Shown piece after piece: positions 37,200 to 45,824 of a stretch of 64,000 nucleotides of DNA. The translations under genes and the position numbers were made by a program. Source of the DNA: Echinicola marina. GTDB taxonomy: Bacteria > Bacteroidota > Bacteroidia > Cytophagales > Cyclobacteriaceae. The notes under the pieces were generated by a model. The model had not been told where the DNA came from and did not search any database. It was given only the letters and a program-made list of their open reading frames with translations. The stretch lies in contig NZ_CP080025.1 in NCBI RefSeq assembly GCF_020463795.1, forward strand, positions 437,001 to 501,000, read 5' to 3'. How positions within the stretch are numbered: position 1 is the first letter of the stretch; the number at the start of each line of letters is the position of its first letter.

Positions 37200-40100
37200 T
37201 TAGTTTCCTGTCCTTGTTCCTTTCTTCTTGCGATAAGTATAAACTATTACCCCCAATAGAAGCAGCAAAATGATCAGATAACCGCCCCACTTCCAGAATT
37301 TTCCCGAACGGTCCTCAAGTGATAGGGCTTCCAAATTCCCGTTCAGAACGAATCCCGCCCAATAAAACGGATGCCGTTTCATGGGAAAATCATCCAAAAA
37401 AGTCCTTTTGGCCATAGCAAGAGCTTCTTCTTTACCGTATCCTTCTACCAAATACTTATAGAAAGACTTCATCAATATGGAAGTTTCTTCATCAGGAACC
37501 TGCCATAAGCTATATACAGAAGTTCTTACCCCGGCATAAGTAAGTGCACGGGAAAGACTCATCAAGCCTTCCCCTTCATGGAGTTCACCTATTCCCGTGT
37601 TGCAGGCACTTAGTACCACCATTTCAGCCGGGAAACGCATTTGATATAATTCGGAATAGGAAAGGGTCTCTCCATCCTGAAAATAAATACCCGATTTTTC
37701 ATAATTGGTATGATCTACCATGGCGTGGGTAGCAAAATGGTAAATTTGGTAATGACCTATGGAAGCTATAAAACGATTTTTATTGGCAGCATCTTTATGG
37801 AAAACATCTCCTCCCAGTTTATCTACAATATATTGGGCTTCCGATAAAGCCCCTTCCAAATACGTCAACCGGCCACGGGTTACATGGTCCTCTTCCATAG
37901 CGGCCAGATAGGACTTGGGGTATTCAGGCACAAAAGCTGCGATACTATTTTTATGGGAAGAATATGCTCCCGCATTTTGTTGCAATTCCCAAAGCTTTAA
38001 TGAATACGCATAACTTAGTTCATAATCCTCCACCATCAAACGACCAGTTTTGGAATTCTCCAAACTCTCAAAAGCCAGTAAATTAAGATTACTTTGCGGA
38101 ACAATGACCAAGTGCCTAATAGTCTGTTCGTTCAGACCTAACGGCCTTATCAACCGATCATACAATTCTCTTGACAATCCTACAGCCTGATCCCGTATGG
38201 ATTGTACTTGATCATGATAGCTTTCGACCAACTCAAAAACAGGCTTCTTTTCCCCAATTTCCACTACACTGACATTTGAAGAGTTCACCACAATAGCAAA
38301 AAGCTTTTTATCCGTTGCAATATACCTAATGATCGCCTGCTCCCCGGAGAGACGCGTCCGTAATTCATTAATATCCAATTGTCCGGAAAAGAAGGAAAAA
38401 TATTTCTTATCATAGGATGAGATGGCAGCTTCATTTGCCAAGAGCTCCCTATCCAACCTTTCTAGTTCCTCGGCCAAAACAATCGTATCATTTTTTGCCC
38501 TGGCCAGACTGGCCTTAAGCATATTGTGTTTTATAAGCAAACTGTCAGGCACGGATAAGAATTGCTGGTATTTGGCCTCAAACTCCTTCCATAGATGTTG
38601 GGACATGTTTCTTTCCAAGGTATTTACCAGCTTGTCATGATCGGTGATCCCAAGTGCGAGATGCATGGACAACACCCCTTCGGTGATATCCTTATTGGTC
38701 ATGTCCAGCCAAGGATTGTAAACACCCTTTTGGTAATAAACATGAAAAAGGTCTGCGGCTATGGTGTAAAAGTGATAGGCCAATTGGGCATGTGCAGTAT
38801 TTCCGCCTTTACGAAACTGGTTTTTGTAAATTTTGGCCACCTCCCGAAGTGCATCGACGTAATATATATCATTGCGTTGGGCAAAATCTTCTCGTTGTAT
38901 TGTAAACAAATCACTCACAGGCTCCCCCAACAACAGGGAAAAACCATGATAGGCCATTTCCTCCGCTTCTTCAAAACGTCCCAATTTTTGTAGTATATCT
39001 CCTCTCTTGAGATAAATATTGAGCAAATTGAACTCGCGGATATCCATTTCCTTTCCGATCTGTAGTGCGCTATCTAGATGGATGAGTGCATTGGCGAAAT
39101 CCTCAGTAGCATATTCATAAAAGGTCACCAGCCGGGTATGGAATATCATTTCATAATACCGATCTCCCAATCTATTGCTTTCCTTCATTCCAAGATCAAT
39201 AAACTTCCTTTCCTCCGCTCTCTCGCTGACATTATCCTGATCTACCATCAAGGTGGCAACACGATAAACGCCATTTAAGAGGTACTCGGAATAACGTTGC
39301 TGGTCTTTTAGGGTCATGCTATTGAAATACGTCCTAAGGCTGTCCCAATGCGCCAATCCACTGGTTCTATCGTTTGTAAACCCCAAATATTGAAGATTTA
39401 ACCTGTGTTTTTGTACCTGATAAATCTGCGGAGGGTGTTCAGCCTGCAACTCCTTCCTTCCCTTGCCAAATGAATCTTCAGCCATCCATTGGTCAAATTT
39501 GTCATTTATCATCGTTATCAGCTCCTCGGAAGCCTCTCGATCCCCATATTTGGCATATAACCCCAACAAGTTGCCATATAACGAAATCAGGTTACTTTTG
39601 TCCACCTCGTCCATGGACTCCCAAAGCGCTTTGGCCTTTAAGTAGCATTCCTTTCGCTTGGTAAAAAAGCCCGTATGGGCATGTATCACACCGATATTGT
39701 TATAAGCCAGTGCCAAATCATTACGTAAGTCCAGCCGTTCGACATCATGTAGGGCTTCATAGCGTTCAATGGAGCGACGGTAATAATTTAGGGCTTTCAG
39801 GTATTGTTCATCCTTATCGTAAATGTGTGCAATATTGTAAATAAGATCGGCCTGTTCCTTATCCTCTAGCTCTCCAATAAAAATGGCTTCACATGCCAGT
39901 GCTATTTGGAGAGCCTTCTTTGTATCATTTTGGTATTCCAGGTCAACGTATTGCTGTTTATACCCATCATAAATAGAAAAAAGCAAACTATCGTACCGAG
40001 GATGCTCCTTTGTATAATAGCTCTGTAGGCTGTCAATACGATCTGAAATTTCCGACTTGTATGAATCAACAGTATTGGAAGTATCGGACAAGGTTATTTG

Positions 40101-40202
40101 GTTATATTGCAATTCGTCCGTTTCCTGTGCCCCTGCCTCCCCATAGATTGGAACACACAAAAGTAGCATGAGAGGGTATAAGTTTTTACATGATAATAGC
40201 AT
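37200..40202 (-). CDS. TPR-CHAT caspase-like protease
   Basis: 1000 residues. A signal peptide or anchor (LLLCVPIYGEAGAQ) precedes about 550 residues of TPR-type helices (ALNYYRRSIERYEALHDVER, NDLALAYNNIGVIHAHTGF). A CHAT peptidase domain follows from about 640 to 960 with the His-Cys dyad in YHFATHA (His826) and VLSACNTG (Cys867), plus SLWQVPDEETSILMKSFY. A TM helix (GGYLIILLLLLGVIVYTY) and a basic tail end the protein. The catalytic part thus appears to lie outside the cytoplasm. CHAT proteases cleave partner proteins on sensing; the substrate here is not shown, but the adjacent sigma/anti-sigma pair is an obvious candidate. Confidence 0.85.
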   Translation of the reverse strand: MLLSCKNLYPLMLLLCVPIYGEAGAQETDELQYNQITLSDTSNTVDSYKSEISDRIDSLQSYYTKEHPRYDSLLFSIYDGYKQQYVDLEYQNDTKKALQIALACEAIFIGELEDKEQADLIYNIAHIYDKDEQYLKALNYYRRSIERYEALHDVERLDLRNDLALAYNNIGVIHAHTGFFTKRKECYLKAKALWESMDEVDKSNLISLYGNLLGLYAKYGDREASEELITMINDKFDQWMAEDSFGKGRKELQAEHPPQIYQVQKHRLNLQYLGFTNDRTSGLAHWDSLRTYFNSMTLKDQQRYSEYLLNGVYRVATLMVDQDNVSERAEERKFIDLGMKESNRLGDRYYEMIFHTRLVTFYEYATEDFANALIHLDSALQIGKEMDIREFNLLNIYLKRGDILQKLGRFEEAEEMAYHGFSLLLGEPVSDLFTIQREDFAQRNDIYYVDALREVAKIYKNQFRKGGNTAHAQLAYHFYTIAADLFHVYYQKGVYNPWLDMTNKDITEGVLSMHLALGITDHDKLVNTLERNMSQHLWKEFEAKYQQFLSVPDSLLIKHNMLKASLARAKNDTIVLAEELERLDRELLANEAAISSYDKKYFSFFSGQLDINELRTRLSGEQAIIRYIATDKKLFAIVVNSSNVSVVEIGEKKPVFELVESYHDQVQSIRDQAVGLSRELYDRLIRPLGLNEQTIRHLVIVPQSNLNLLAFESLENSKTGRLMVEDYELSYAYSLKLWELQQNAGAYSSHKNSIAAFVPEYPKSYLAAMEEDHVTRGRLTYLEGALSEAQYIVDKLGGDVFHKDAANKNRFIASIGHYQIYHFATHAMVDHTNYEKSGIYFQDGETLSYSELYQMRFPAEMVVLSACNTGIGELHEGEGLMSLSRALTYAGVRTSVYSLWQVPDEETSILMKSFYKYLVEGYGKEEALAMAKRTFLDDFPMKRHPFYWAGFVLNGNLEALSLEDRSGKFWKWGGYLIILLLLLGVIVYTYRKKKGTRTGN

Positions 40203-40517
40203 AAAAAAGTACTTTTATATTCAAAAATCCAGTCATTTATAATTTCACCACCTAAAAGAGCTATGTTAAAACGCTCCAATTTTAAGTCAAAAATACTCAT
40301 TTCGTTCTTATTGCAAAATCTTGGGCCAGAGATAGAATTTTTTGTAATCCAGACAACAAAGCATGCTACCCAAACATTGGTTAAAAGGTCTCATGGTCTA
40401 TCGCTCATTTTAATTTTCGCCCCTAACTGTTTTCTAATGCTTGATTGTGGACAATACCAATATGGTCATCCTTCCATTAATCAAACTAGGATAGTATTTT
40501 TTAATCCGGTTTTCATT
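40203..40517 (+). other. Intergenic region between CHAT gene promoter and AbiEii stop
   Basis: It contains the upstream region of the CHAT gene and probably the left margin of the second integrative element. CCGGTTTTCATTTT at 40507 resembles the recombinase-side end (AGGTTCATTTTCC) only loosely. No gene is supported. Confidence 0.35.
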
Positions 40518-41573
40518 TTAATTCAACGCCTTGTACCAATAGAAAAATGCTGCCTTATCTCTCGACTTTTTAAGCTTATTCAGGAAGTTCAGCTCGCCGG
40601 TGATTTCTAGTTTACTGATGTCCTGACCGTTAAATTTTTCAAAGGCAGAATAGTCTTTGTTCTTTAATTGTTTAGCTAGGTAAGCTGTTTTACCTGCAGC
40701 TAGTATGGCATCTTCAATTTTAAAGTTTTCAGCTATCAAAAAGCCTTCAAACCTCCGTATACCTGTGGTGAGTTCAGTAAATCGGGTTTTGTCTAGTTCT
40801 ACGGTATTTTTAGTTCGCTTGGCGATGAGTAAGGAAGTGGTAAAAATATCATCCAGAATATCCGTTAAACCAATTTCAAGTTCACGGTAGTTGATCTCCT
40901 TGGTTCCAATTTTCTCAAAGCTCAAAGCTATTTCATCTACGTTTTCTGCTTCATCAAACAGACAACCTATATCAAAAAGCTGTTTGATGATTTCCTGCTC
41001 TTTATCCTTGCCGTACAATATCCCGACCGTATTCGGTGCAAATGCCGTTAGTTTATCTCCTAAAATGGATTCAATGGAAGGCACAGCCACTTCCAATACT
41101 TCCTCTGATTCTATCCATTCCGACTGAATAGGAACCGATAACAGCTTTGGGTAATCGATTTTCTCAAACAAAATATCCAACAACACAAAATGAGCACTTT
41201 GGTTGAGACTGGATTCATAATCAAATTTGTAATGAGCTTTGGGAACACCTTCTTTATAGCTCCTTCTATCCTGTAAGTCCCAACTATTGAAATGTGAGTT
41301 TGCTACCACTTTGTCCAGGATAGCTTCTACTTCTTCACGACTTTGGGTGGTAATGATGTCAATATCCACCGAAAACCGTCTTGATTTGGCAAGTAACAAA
41401 ACAAGGCTTGTACCACCTTTAAATGTGAACTCTAGACCATGGGCTTTGAGTTGCTGCAACAAAGAAAGGGCTTGTATCATTTTCTCCATTATCGGAGGAT
41501 TGATTCGCTTTAAATGCTTTTGCTGCTTAAAGCTGTTGATCCATTCTTTTGTAAAACAATGTGCTTTTATCAT
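40518..41573 (-). CDS. abiEii: AbiEii-type nucleotidyltransferase toxin
   Basis: 351 residues of the AbiEii/AbiGii family. The nucleotidyltransferase signature is clear: FKGGTSLVLLL (about 51) followed by FSVDIDIIT (about 67), the GS-x-x-D-x-D arrangement. AbiEii proteins add nucleotides to tRNA or another acceptor and arrest growth, giving phage resistance by abortive infection. The gene overlaps the antitoxin gene by 4 nt (ATGA). The C-terminal region is longer than in minimal toxins. Confidence 0.85.
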   Translation of the reverse strand: MIKAHCFTKEWINSFKQQKHLKRINPPIMEKMIQALSLLQQLKAHGLEFTFKGGTSLVLLLAKSRRFSVDIDIITTQSREEVEAILDKVVANSHFNSWDLQDRRSYKEGVPKAHYKFDYESSLNQSAHFVLLDILFEKIDYPKLLSVPIQSEWIESEEVLEVAVPSIESILGDKLTAFAPNTVGILYGKDKEQEIIKQLFDIGCLFDEAENVDEIALSFEKIGTKEINYRELEIGLTDILDDIFTTSLLIAKRTKNTVELDKTRFTELTTGIRRFEGFLIAENFKIEDAILAAGKTAYLAKQLKNKDYSAFEKFNGQDISKLEITGELNFLNKLKKSRDKAAFFYWYKALN

Positions 41574-42340
41574 TCTAAAATGTCCTTTACAAAGTCACTA
41601 AAGTTGTTCTCTAAGTAGCTTTTAATTTGTTTCTCTTTATTTCTTCTTCCAGCGTAGGTAATTAACTTGGTAAAGTTTATCTGATAGTGTTTTAAAGCAG
41701 TTTCAAACAGCGTGTCCATTTCACTTCCTTGTATAGCATAAAAGGTTACTGCATCGCTATACACGTCAATCAATATCTTCTCCAAGGTGGGTACATAGAT
41801 TTTATCCTTTGACTTCTCCTTTACAGCAACTCTCTGCTTTGGTGAACGACTTATAAGCGGCTTTATAACGATGGAAACTTCACTTTCCACATAGCGTTCC
41901 ATGATGTCCTCTTTGGGATCCAAGTACACTCTGTACTGCCTAGATTCTGAATAGGCATTGAATACTTCCTCTACAAAATCCTTCTCCACCTCCAGTATGT
42001 AAAAGAAGGTTCCCAATTGGTGTCTGGTAAAATCATTGAGCCACTCGGTACTCCAAAGGCAATAATCCAGATCATCAAACTCCTTGGCTACAATCTTGGA
42101 TAGACTAGCCAGTTTATCAGATACAAATGGTCTGTAGATTTCTTTGTCGGAAATGACATAAACCCCCAATTTCACTTGATTAATTACTTTTCGTTTTACC
42201 AAATCATGTATTCTCCAGGTTAAAGCACTTTCGGTGATTTCCGGATCCAAATCAGTCAAAAAGGAACTGAGGGTATCTCGGTCGAAACTTCCTTTACTTT
42301 TAAATTGCTTCAATATTTGACGGTCAATGATTTTAGACAT
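41570..42340 (-). CDS. abiEi: AbiEi-type antitoxin/transcriptional regulator
   Basis: 256 residues. An N-terminal winged-helix (SFLTDLDPEITESALTWRIH, DLVKRKVINQVKLGVYVIS) fits AbiEi-like antitoxins, which repress their own promoter and counter the nucleotidyltransferase. The C-terminal half (YVPTLEKILIDVYSDAVTFY) matches the type IV antitoxin C-terminal part. It is immediately upstream of and coupled to the AbiEii gene. The 213 bp upstream carry several copies of a TGGCATTTT-like word, possibly its operators. Confidence 0.8.
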   Translation of the reverse strand: MSKIIDRQILKQFKSKGSFDRDTLSSFLTDLDPEITESALTWRIHDLVKRKVINQVKLGVYVISDKEIYRPFVSDKLASLSKIVAKEFDDLDYCLWSTEWLNDFTRHQLGTFFYILEVEKDFVEEVFNAYSESRQYRVYLDPKEDIMERYVESEVSIVIKPLISRSPKQRVAVKEKSKDKIYVPTLEKILIDVYSDAVTFYAIQGSEMDTLFETALKHYQINFTKLITYAGRRNKEKQIKSYLENNFSDFVKDILE

Positions 42341-42359
42341 AGCTCAGATTTGTCAGTAT

Positions 42360-42475
42360 TTAAATTTATTGGCATTTTTTTGATTTACTCAATTTTGCCA
42401 ATAAAGCAAATATAATGGCATTTTTTAAAAACACTCATTTTTGCCAGAAAAACTTGTTTACTGGCATTTTCGAGT
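42360..42475. promoter_or_regulatory. Iterated TTGGCATTTTT/ATTTTTGCCA words upstream of abiEi
   Basis: Within about 115 bp before the antitoxin start there are three plus-strand copies of (A/C)TGGCATTTT (near 42371, 42416 and 42460) and two of TTTTGCCA (near 42393 and 42441). This regular arrangement fits binding sites for the AbiEi antitoxin, which autoregulates in known systems. Confidence 0.5.
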
Positions 42476-42554
42476 AAAAGCTCAATCGTCAAATCATCAA
42501 TCAACCAAAAGGAGGTTTAAATCATTAAATTTTATAATTAAGTACGCCGCATCC

Positions 42555-43517
42555 CTACCTACTTCTATTTAACACGCTCACCACAAGCCTTTTCACTACA
42601 TCAACCTCTTCTGGCTTACTGGACGCAATAAATAAGGTCAAACTGGCCAACGCTTCATTACTGATGATTAAATGTTCTTGTTCGTTTTGCAGAAGTCCAT
42701 TTTTCTCCAAGAACAGTAAAAAACACGCTGCTGCAATTCTCTTATTCCCATCAACAAACCCATGATTTTTAACAATCAAGTATAACAATGTGGAAGCCTT
42801 TTCCTCTAGCGTCGGATAGAAGTCTTCATCTCCAAATCCTTTTGCAATCTGGGCAACGGCACTTTGGAAAGAAGCATCCTTTTCCTTTCCAAAAATGGAT
42901 GAATCAAAATCTGCTTTCATCATTTCAATAACCTCTTGGTACTCGGACATTGTTGGATAAATAGCTTGAACATTGCTTACCCCCTTTTGATCAAGATTCT
43001 CATGGTCATAATCATCCAATAACTCCAATCCTTTCGCAAACTGGCCTAGCCAACGGTAGTTTGTATCATCTATTTTTTCTTCAATTGCCCTGCTTAATAT
43101 CCGAATCCCATTTTTCAAGGTCTGAACCTCTTGTTGCTTTTGTGCTAGTCTTTTTTCATTAATGGCATACCCTTTAATTAGATAGTCCTTCAATCTGGAG
43201 GTAGCCCATTGCCGAAATTGTGTACCTTGAATGGATTTCACTCTATAGCCGACAGAAATAATAACATCTAGATTATAATGATCTACTTGGTAGGATTTCC
43301 CATCCGAAGCAGTTGTCGCAAAATTTGCGACAACTGCTTCTTTTTCCAGTTCCCCTTCATTAAAGATGTTATTGATGTGTTTACCAATGGTTTTAATATC
43401 CCGACCAAATAAAGAAGTCAATTGGTTTCTATTTAGCCATACAGTATCTTCTTCAAACTTTACTTTAATCTCAGTTTTCCCGTCACTGCCTTGATAAATT
43501 TCTATTTGCTTTTCCAT
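42555..43517 (-). CDS. RhuM-Fic (Doc-like) two-domain protein
   Basis: 320 residues, intact counterpart of the broken copy at 18.6-19.2 kb. Residues 1-180 are RhuM-like (TVWLNRNQLTSLFGRDIKTI, NLDVIISVGYRVKSIQGTQF). Residues 190-315 are Fic/Doc-like with the motif HGFVDGNKRIAAACF (His252, Asn258, Lys259-Arg260), close to Doc (HxFxxxNKR) rather than AMPylating Fic (GNGR). Such domains modify nucleotide-binding proteins, often as toxins. No separate antitoxin is seen. It ends the recombinase - two-TM protein gene run. Confidence 0.85.
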   Translation of the reverse strand: MEKQIEIYQGSDGKTEIKVKFEEDTVWLNRNQLTSLFGRDIKTIGKHINNIFNEGELEKEAVVANFATTASDGKSYQVDHYNLDVIISVGYRVKSIQGTQFRQWATSRLKDYLIKGYAINEKRLAQKQQEVQTLKNGIRILSRAIEEKIDDTNYRWLGQFAKGLELLDDYDHENLDQKGVSNVQAIYPTMSEYQEVIEMMKADFDSSIFGKEKDASFQSAVAQIAKGFGDEDFYPTLEEKASTLLYLIVKNHGFVDGNKRIAAACFLLFLEKNGLLQNEQEHLIISNEALASLTLFIASSKPEEVDVVKRLVVSVLNRSR

Positions 43518-43611
43518 TTAATTGTTTAGGTAATGTTTAAGAAAAATTTAGAACGTGATTTTCGGCCAATACACAGTTCTAAACTATTCTTTCCCAGCAT
43601 AAGATATTCAC

Positions 43612-44496
43612 TCATAACTCATTTCCATATTTTTCCAGCACATCGTCAATCCTTTCAATTATCAGAGGCATGTTAACACCATTAGCATAATTTTTATCCG
43701 TGCATGAGAAGAAGGTTTTGGCAATTTCCAGGCACTCTTTAGTTTTCTCTCCATCTTTGTTAAAAACGCCCTCACCAAAGTCATCAAGGTGCTGATGGAT
43801 CCTTCCTTGGGCCTTTCTAATATTGTCCTTATTGGCACCCAGTATCTCCTGCAACACTCGATATATTTTTTCGGTACCCCATTTATTCTCACTGTGGTCT
43901 GCTACATATTGAACCAAACCATGAAGATTATTGAATTCATAGGTCAACAAATGAAGGTATACTAATTTCTGTCTAAGCGTATTCTCATTTGCTTTATCCC
44001 TCTTGAAATCGCCCCAATAAACGGGGCTCAAAAATTCACCATAGAATTCCTCAAATCCTTCCATATCGTCTAAATCCAGTAACAAGAATCTACTTAGGTT
44101 ATTTCCAGCTCTTAGATACTTGAAAAACGAGACCGTCTCTACCAAATTCTTTGCAGACTTTCCAAACATTAAAACCATTAAAAATGCTACCGGACATATG
44201 AATACACCAAGGAACACAAAAAGATAGGACCATGCTGGTATATCCAATTGAGCCAACGCATAAAACACCAATCCAAAAGCCCCTATAAGCAAGGAAAAAA
44301 TAAGCAGTGGTAAAAAAACCAGCCTAAATCCACACAACTTTGGGTACCAGGATCGTAGAACATCCTCTTTTTGGAAGATATCAAACCCAAATCTGTAAAT
44401 CCAAATTCTTTCCACCCCGGGTCGGCCATCATAATGTAAAAATAACTCTCCAAAAATGTATCTTTTAAGCCCAATCCCTTTATTAAAATTATTCAT
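43612..44496 (-). CDS. Uncharacterised two-TM protein encoded after a tyrosine recombinase (copy 2)
   Basis: Near-identical partner of the protein at 19321-20205; start at ATG 44496, with a TTG at 44520 as the alternative. The two TM helices (LVFLPLLIFSLLIGAFGLVF; SYLFVFLGVFICPVAFLMVL) and the charged C-terminal part are conserved. Substitutions are mostly conservative, so both copies seem to have been under selection. It lies 14 bp after the recombinase stop. Confidence 0.75.
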   Translation of the reverse strand: MNNFNKGIGLKRYIFGELFLHYDGRPGVERIWIYRFGFDIFQKEDVLRSWYPKLCGFRLVFLPLLIFSLLIGAFGLVFYALAQLDIPAWSYLFVFLGVFICPVAFLMVLMFGKSAKNLVETVSFFKYLRAGNNLSRFLLLDLDDMEGFEEFYGEFLSPVYWGDFKRDKANENTLRQKLVYLHLLTYEFNNLHGLVQYVADHSENKWGTEKIYRVLQEILGANKDNIRKAQGRIHQHLDDFGEGVFNKDGEKTKECLEIAKTFFSCTDKNYANGVNMPLIIERIDDVLEKYGNEL

Positions 44497-44510
44497 ATCA
44501 AAAACATTAG

Positions 44511-45824
44511 TTAGCTCCAAGCTTTCGTCATTTCATCTCTTTTGCGCTGTTCATCCACTTCAATATAACGTTTAAAACTCTTATAATCAGAATGCCCGGT
44601 AATTTTCATCACAACTTCGGCCGGAATCCCTTTGGCCAAAGACAATGTTACAAAAGTTTTTCGCCCGGTATGGGCACTTATCAATTCGTGCTTGGGGAAT
44701 ACCTTCGCATCTCTTTTTGCTCCCCGGTACCTGATGATTTCTATAGGCTCATCAATGCCAGCGAGCTTACATAGCTCCTTTACATAATTATTGAATTTCT
44801 GATTGGATATGATGGGTAACGGCTCTACGCGTTCCTCATACTTAGCTAAGATTTCCCGGGAATACCTATTCAATGGCACTACTGAAGGCTCTTTGGTTTT
44901 GGTGATGGTCAGGCGTATCTCATCTCCCTTGATATGCTCTCTTCTCAATTGCCTCAAATCTGAATACCGATAACCCGTAGCACAGCTAAAAATGAAAATG
45001 TCCTTAACCTGTTGTAGTCTTCTATTCTCTCTCAAATCCAAATTGTACAGTGAATCAAACTCCCTTTGGTTAAGGGCAATTACTTCAAGCCTTTCTTTCT
45101 TAATGGTAAACTCTTTGTAGCCATCATGTACTTTGATACCCCTTCTCCTGGCATAACTTAAAAAGGTCTTTAGGGTACTTAGTTGTTTACCAATGGAAAC
45201 ATTGTTAAGAGTGGTCACCCTTCCCGTTTTCTTATTCACTTCTTTCCATCCTACCAAGTAATTTTGAAAGGCTTGCATGAAAATATAATCCATGTTCTCG
45301 AACCGGATTTTCTTTCTGGATTTCTTCTGGAAGTTTTTTAGGTGCTTTCGCAGGGATTTATACACCACCAAACTGCCTTTAGCCCTGATCAATTCATTAT
45401 CTTGAATATATTGGTCAATAAAATCATAAACCAAGCCCTCCGGTTCGGGCTTCTCCACTTTTTCTTCGTTGGACTCCTTGTAGCTATCTACTATTTTTGA
45501 TGCACTATATGAAATCCCTGAGAATCTAAATTCTTCCTCAATTTTTTGAATCTTGAATTTAAGCTCGTTTAGTTCGGACTCGTACTTGATAAGTACTGCT
45601 TTCGGAGGGACTAAATCTCCATGAATCTTTTCTAATTGGGTCCTTTGCTTTAATGTCAGAGCCAGTATATTTCTACTTGACTCAGACCACAATTCAGGAA
45701 GAATTGATATACCAGTAGATATCTTTCTTTTCTGGCCATTCAATGTAATTATAAGGGAAATCGGCATTTCCCCTCTTTTGTTGATCAAGTCCTTCCGCAG
45801 CGTAAATCTTAATGATGCTTCCAT
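44511..45824 (-). CDS. Tyrosine recombinase/integrase, intact
   Basis: 437 residues, normal for Bacteroidota phage-type integrases. An arm-binding domain (SLRFTLRKDLINKRGEMPIS), a SAM-like core-binding domain at about 130-240, then the catalytic domain with Arg286 (CATGYRYSDL), Lys in ITKTKEPS, His385 and Arg388 (SAHTGRKTF), His411 and Tyr420. It should integrate and excise the element at the end defined by 46015. Compared with the frameshifted copy, the run at 45723-45730 is AAAAGAAA, which keeps the frame. Confidence 0.9.
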   Translation of the reverse strand: MEASLRFTLRKDLINKRGEMPISLIITLNGQKRKISTGISILPELWSESSRNILALTLKQRTQLEKIHGDLVPPKAVLIKYESELNELKFKIQKIEEEFRFSGISYSASKIVDSYKESNEEKVEKPEPEGLVYDFIDQYIQDNELIRAKGSLVVYKSLRKHLKNFQKKSRKKIRFENMDYIFMQAFQNYLVGWKEVNKKTGRVTTLNNVSIGKQLSTLKTFLSYARRRGIKVHDGYKEFTIKKERLEVIALNQREFDSLYNLDLRENRRLQQVKDIFIFSCATGYRYSDLRQLRREHIKGDEIRLTITKTKEPSVVPLNRYSREILAKYEERVEPLPIISNQKFNNYVKELCKLAGIDEPIEIIRYRGAKRDAKVFPKHELISAHTGRKTFVTLSLAKGIPAEVVMKITGHSDYKSFKRYIEVDEQRKRDEMTKAWS

